From Parasalinivibrio latis (lineage in GTDB: Bacteria > Pseudomonadota > Gammaproteobacteria > Enterobacterales > Vibrionaceae): a stretch of 64,000 nucleotides of DNA. The stretch lies in contig NZ_CP098812.1 in the NCBI RefSeq assembly GCF_036825535.1, positions 744,001 to 808,000 of the forward strand, in the 5' to 3' direction. This document shows, one piece after another, positions 62,409-64,000 of this stretch. Made by a program: the position numbers and the translations under genes. Below the pieces are notes generated by a model. That model was not told the origin of the DNA. It did not search any database and saw only the letters and a program-made list of their open reading frames with translations. The first letter of the stretch is position 1, and each line of letters begins with the position of its first letter.

Positions 62409-62850
62409 TTAATCTGTATACCACTTTGACTGACGGGGAAACCATACGCTCGTCTACGTACCCTAACTGGTTCAGGTTGGCGGATATATAACTGAGCATT
62501 TCCTCCTGGGAGCTTACCGTTTCAGGTGGCTGGGCGCGGGCAGAAAATACTAACCTTGACCAATACAGCCGGATGGCCTTTTCAGTACGGTTAACCAGTT
62601 TCTTATAAAAAACGCTTCTGAGTGGTGGAAAGGTGTCGGGAGCGTAATCAATCGGGGTGACATGCTCCCCACTTTCCAGTGTCTTGTACCTTCCCATGTA
62701 TATATCGATAACTTGCAGGCGCGAAAGTTTGTGAATATCACTTTGGGCACTGGTGATAATGACGAGCGAGGGATCTGCGGCTGTTGCAGTGTCAATGCGC
62801 AGGACACACAAGAGAAGCACTGTGGTTATTGGAATGACAAACCAATTCAT
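62380..62850 (-). CDS. Small periplasmic phosphate-binding-like protein
   Basis: This 156-aa protein has a signal peptide (MNWFVIPITTVLLLCVLRID, cut near ATAADP) and a short PstS-like binding-protein fold: LVIITSAQSDIHKLSRLQVIDIYMGRYKTLESGE, then PPLRSVFYKKLVNRTEKAIRLYWSRLVFSARAQPPE. Such short PBP-like proteins, about half the size of PstS, are known near outer-membrane proteins and GGDEF genes. The ligand is unknown; phosphate is only the family association. Its ATG shares one base with the stop of the upstream outer-membrane gene and its 3' end overlaps the GGDEF gene by 29 nt. Confidence 0.75.
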   Translation of the reverse strand: MNWFVIPITTVLLLCVLRIDTATAADPSLVIITSAQSDIHKLSRLQVIDIYMGRYKTLESGEHVTPIDYAPDTFPPLRSVFYKKLVNRTEKAIRLYWSRLVFSARAQPPETVSSQEEMLSYISANLNQLGYVDERMVSPSVKVVYRLNESPEQARY

Positions 62851-64000
62851 TAAAACACCATATCCAACATCAGGGTGAGACCATGAACAGAATATGACTG
62901 CTCCCTTTGGGCATTTTCAGTCCATAAGCCAGCCCCGCCTGGCTTAATCCGACTGAAGTCGTACTGCAGTTTGAGGGCTGCATTGTTTTTGAAATCCCAT
63001 CTAATTCCGCTGCTGGCAGTAAACTGGTCTGCGCGGTTGGCATTTAAAGCATGTACCACGCCATCGTACAGTTGCATGAAAGTACTGTGTTGTGTTGGTG
63101 GCAGTAGAGTGTAATTGGGAGGCGGCAGCGTTTTTCTGCCGGAAGTTGGCATAATACGGGCAAAGGATGCGAATACGGTTAAATCATTTACGTATGCTCC
63201 TGTTGCAAAGTACCCGGATACTGTAGGTGTGATTACGGCCCAGTCACTGTCGGTGAGGCTAACCTCACTTTGTACAAACCAGTTGTGGTTATCATAGTTC
63301 AGCCCGGCTGCTGTGTAACTGATATGCTCTCCCGTTGATTCCATGGCGTTAACTACGGCTTTGGCCCCTGGCCACACTGTGTCGGGAAGTTGCTCGAGCA
63401 AAGTGAGATCCAGCTGGTTTTCGTACGCTATACGGTCAACATTTATCCAGGCTTGGGATGTCCGAAACTTCCAATTATTTATTGAATAACCGATTGTCAG
63501 GTAACCGGAATTGCGAATATCAATCTGGTTATTTATCCCGCCAGCTTTTACTTTTTGGGATGTCTGCCCAAATGCTCCTTTTAAACGTATATCTCCATCG
63601 CCCAGCTCTGACAGGAACTCAATGTCAAAGCCATCCAGCCGGGAGAATAAATTCACGGCGCTATAGAATTCCGTTGGTGCGCTTACCCAAGGGTGGACAT
63701 AACCGACGCTCTGGTGGTCAGATGCAAACTGTATATCAGTATGTGTCCGCCCGACTCGAAAGGATGTTTGCCGGTTCAGTTGGTAGCGCAACACCGCCCA
63801 ATCTATGTAATCACTGGCTGAATCTGAAATTTGGTCGCGGTAGACAACCTGTATGATGCTTTCCAGATCGTGACCCAGTGGAATATTGGCTTGAAGCCCG
63901 AGGATGGAATCTGAAGTCAGTGAAAAATGTGTTGTTGCCCCTTTGAGCTGGTAACTGCGGTGGTAGCCAAGTGAATCATCGGACAGGTAACGTCCAGCCA
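62850..64000 (-). CDS. Outer-membrane beta-barrel protein, 5' end outside the window
   Basis: The reading frame is open from the window edge (reading GRYLSDDSLGYHRSYQLKGA from 64000) to the stop at 62850, at least 383 residues. A start at 63794 is not needed. It shows alternating-hydrophobic beta strands ending in aromatic residues, and a terminal strand SYSVHGLTLMLDMVF with the C-terminal Phe used by BAM. Sequence such as LKGAFGQTSQKVKAG and WAVLRYQLNRQTSFRVGRT suggests a porin-like barrel. It is the first visible gene of the OMP-PBP-GGDEF operon. The ligand and exact family are not determined. Confidence 0.8.
   Translation of the reverse strand, partial: AGRYLSDDSLGYHRSYQLKGATTHFSLTSDSILGLQANIPLGHDLESIIQVVYRDQISDSASDYIDWAVLRYQLNRQTSFRVGRTHTDIQFASDHQSVGYVHPWVSAPTEFYSAVNLFSRLDGFDIEFLSELGDGDIRLKGAFGQTSQKVKAGGINNQIDIRNSGYLTIGYSINNWKFRTSQAWINVDRIAYENQLDLTLLEQLPDTVWPGAKAVVNAMESTGEHISYTAAGLNYDNHNWFVQSEVSLTDSDWAVITPTVSGYFATGAYVNDLTVFASFARIMPTSGRKTLPPPNYTLLPPTQHSTFMQLYDGVVHALNANRADQFTASSGIRWDFKNNAALKLQYDFSRIKPGGAGLWTENAQREQSYSVHGLTLMLDMVF

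Noticed and set aside
62850..63794. A complete 314-aa outer-membrane protein starting at 63794
   Set aside because: The frame is open without interruption to the window edge with barrel-like sequence, so the true start lies outside.

Overview
The window looks like a chromosomal segment from a gammaproteobacterium of the Vibrionaceae. This rests on gene content and order: grpE-dnaK-dnaJ followed by a type IV minor-pilin cluster, recN-bamE and smpB-ratA-rnfH next to ssrA, a stand-alone second EF-G gene, phoBR next to sbcDC and rdgC, and a tmRNA tag reading ANDENYALAA. Species cannot be fixed from the sequence alone. Most genes are core housekeeping genes. The clearly accessory part is about 10.1-23.0 kb, which is visibly more AT-rich in its first 10 kb.

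Layout. 1-9.9 kb: a selenocysteine and formate dehydrogenase block. It has tRNA-Sec (selC, cut by 2 nt at the window edge), then on the minus strand fdnG (with an in-frame UGA=Sec and a bSECIS hairpin), fdnH, fdnI, fdhE, selA and selB. An FNR-like box lies upstream of fdnG. 10.1-19.8 kb: a defence island. A Vsr mismatch endonuclease is divergent from a 5-cytosine DNA methyltransferase. A tightly coupled four-gene operon follows: GHKL/MutL-MORC-like ATPase, Z1-domain helicase-like NTPase, PD-(D/E)XK (DUF4420) nuclease-like protein and AIPR protein. 19.85-23.0 kb: a decayed IS256-type transposase interrupted by a damaged IS3 element, then an orphan AAA/DUF4143 ATPase. 23.2-28.2 kb: ssrA, smpB, ratA, rnfH, bamE, recN (two LexA boxes) and nadK.

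28.3-36.5 kb: the heat-shock genes grpE, dnaK and dnaJ with sigma-32 promoters (two tandem copies before dnaK). Next come a pilE-like minor pilin, the fimT-pilW-pilX-pilV minor pilin operon, tRNA-Glu, tRNA-Asp and two decayed copies of the tRNA-Asp tail plus terminator. 36.6-43.1 kb: mepA, then a sialic-acid cluster. This comprises an RpiR-type regulator (NanR-like), a three-part TRAP transporter (SiaPQM-like), nanE and a GDSL/SGNH hydrolase that may be a sialate O-acetylesterase. 43.2-49.0 kb: yfhL ferredoxin, trhP (U32 tRNA hydroxylase), a qmcA-nfeD pair and a second EF-G gene. 49.2-50.0 kb: a higBA toxin-antitoxin pair with a clear promoter and operator. 50-59.3 kb: rdgC, sbcDC, then phoB-phoR-pstS behind a Pho box. 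59.3-64 kb: a 57-aa small gene, a CysB-family regulator, and an operon for an outer-membrane protein (5' end outside the window), a small phosphate-binding-like periplasmic protein and a membrane diguanylate cyclase.

The strongest candidate for an under-described system is the 10.1-19.8 kb island. Its parts resemble the MutL/MORC-ATPase-linked restriction-like systems known mainly from comparative genomics. Other points worth a look are a repeat family found in three convergent gene gaps, the duplicated sigma-32 promoter, the cytoplasmic SGNH hydrolase in the sialic-acid cluster, and the OMP-PBP-GGDEF operon.
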